Part shown: positions 62,563 to 64,000 of the stretch, in pieces
Layout of the letters: every line of letters starts with the position of its first letter
How positions within the stretch are numbered: the stretch's first letter is position 1
NCBI RefSeq assembly: GCF_003590095.1
Contig: NC_039489.1
Location: 3,968,001 to 4,032,000 of the forward strand
DNA length: 64,000 nucleotides
Direction: 5' to 3'
DNA from: Trichoplusia ni
Lineage: Eukaryota; Arthropoda; Insecta; Lepidoptera; Noctuidae
The notes under the pieces: generated by a model
What the model was told of the DNA's origin: nothing
The model's input: only the letters and a program-made list of their open reading frames with translations
The model's database searches: none
Translations under genes and position numbers: made by a program

Positions 62563-64000
62563 CAGTTTTCTTAAAGAGAGAATGGTAGGATGATCTCGAG
62601 ATGCGATGGTAACGCAAGGTTTGGTAATTTCACGCTTGTCTTTTGTTTAGTAATTGTTGTGAAATATTGGATGTGTATTTTGTGATGGAGGATTTTTTGT
62701 AATTGATTCCGGGTGCTTGCAAAATTGTTGGCAAGCAAGTATGATTTTTTTCGTATTAAGGTTTGGCAAAGATGCCTAGAGCAACTAACTAGCATATAAG
62801 GATCATACAAACGTATGTCACAAATGTTTTAGTTAACACAAGCGCAGTAAGGAAAGGCTTTTTACTTCATTGTTTCGGTAAGTCCAGTATGAGAACAATA
62901 ATCGCTAAAGACAAAAAATACTTTAGCTACTGATTATCCGATCAAAGTACGTCGAATTCGTCAATACGTTAGAAATTAAAAAAACTATTGACACACCAAT
63001 ATAAAATATTCCTACTCTACTTATAAGAAGGTACAAGTTCCCAGCAAAAATAGCATCGAAGTCAAATTATTGTAGCAATAAGGTACTTCACTATTAACTC
63101 CTGTTCAAAAAAGCGTATGACTCCAAAACAATGAGCCTGCATGGTTATTAACGAGGGGCACTATATTGACACTACCACGCTCCGGGCACAGGGGTGTCCG
63201 GTGACGTGGAAGGCATGGATTGAACTGGTGGTACTTACCTGGATGGTGGCATTGATTTAGGGCTTTTTTTGGGAGTTTTTGACTATTGTTCCTAGAAAGT
63301 CAATGTTACTGAGATATTCAGATAAGATATTCGTAGTACCTATGTTTAATATTATATCTTTTGCCACTAGTCTTATATTTCAAGGCCTTCAAATAAGACT
63401 TTGGCTTATTTTAGTCTTTAAATATTCGTGGAAGTCCAGCTAAGGTTTAAACGGTATTAAAAAACGGAAAAGTTGTAAAAAAAAAAATTGTGCATTTTTA
63501 TCATCGACTGTTAGGCGGTACGTAGTTTGACAGGACAGCTAGTTACAAGATAAAATAGGTATGCAATACGAGCCATAAAATAGGAATGCAATACGAAAAT
63601 AGATCTTGAAATCGCTACCTTGAAATACAGGGTCAAAATATCTAGAATACATAAAAGACGTCAAAACATATTAGTTTATCTACAATAATATTTTTAGGTC
63701 ATCCATTTATCACCTACTAACCTAAAAAAGTTCCATACATTAACAATTATAACTTTAAAATTCGTTACATTTTCATTACTACACTTAAGTACCAAAAACC
63801 GTCAATAAGCCATAATATATACCAATCAATCAAGCATCACGTCACTAATTACGGTACATCATTACCGATGAGGTCGCGTGACCTGTGACCTTTGTCCTCT
63901 GTCATTATGTATTTGCTATGCATTACTTTTTATCGATATGATTAATGATAGGACACCACATGTTCGACGCTAAAAGGTGTCATAAATGTGTTCATTTGTT

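Larger units (their letters stand above)
30721..64000. other. Upstream non-coding region of Islet, no supported gene
   Basis: About 33 kb with no exon I can recognise on either strand. It is AT-rich, with the repeats and GC islands listed separately. A strong E2F-like TTCGCGCCAAA lies at about 32034-32044. Stretches near 31-33, 34-35.6, 36.4-37.8, 41-45, 52.1-53.6, 55-56.7 and 62.6-64 kb hold only AT-rich unique-looking sequence, apart from the entries given here. Distant enhancers, an upstream untranslated exon or a non-coding RNA cannot be excluded. Confidence 0.6.

Noticed and set aside
1..64000. CRISPR arrays, bacterial operons, rRNA or viral genes
   Set aside because: No regularly spaced repeats, ribosome-binding-site-led gene strings, conserved rRNA blocks or viral polymerase/capsid motifs were seen. 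The window is animal nuclear DNA.

Overview
The window looks like AT-rich animal nuclear DNA, most likely from a moth or butterfly. The evidence is one split gene with long introns, no dense or operon-like coding, and many dispersed repeats of types I recognise from lepidopteran genomes: tRNA-like SINEs, RTE-type LINE 3' ends ending in GATGATGATG, TC...CTAG Helitron-like elements, and the GGCCAAGTGCGAGTCGGACT repeat. I cannot name the species.

The only gene I can support is Islet (tailup/ISL1, a LIM-homeodomain transcription factor), on the minus strand. Its first coding exon is at 30093-30198 and its first LIM-domain exon at 2639-2828. They are separated by an intron of about 27.3 kb. Splice phases match: exon 1 leaves one base and exon 2 supplies two. 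The second LIM domain, the homeodomain and the 3' end must lie to the left of position 1, because I see no such exon in 1-2638. A GC-rich block at about 30500-30720, with two CCAAT boxes and a TATA-like sequence, is the probable promoter.

Layout: 1-2638 is intron 2; 2639-2828 the LIM1 exon; 2829-30092 intron 1; 30093-30198 the first coding exon; about 30199-30720 the 5' UTR and promoter; and 30720-64000 upstream non-coding DNA. Introns and upstream DNA hold short, mostly truncated mobile elements plus a few GC-rich or homeodomain-site-rich islands that could be cis-regulatory. The upstream half is the more repeat-rich: a head-to-head SINE pair near 40 kb, a repeat with an internal 320-bp tandem duplication near 46 kb, and a Helitron-like copy near 52 kb.

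No rRNA, functional tRNA, CRISPR array, complete transposase or reverse transcriptase, or viral gene was found. I found no new biological system. The best second-look items are three LINE insertions with readable target-site duplications, the 320-bp duplication, a recurring unnamed motif of about 45 bp, and the candidate promoters and enhancers of Islet. Open frames elsewhere are short, and several begin at non-ATG codons, so I do not treat them as genes.
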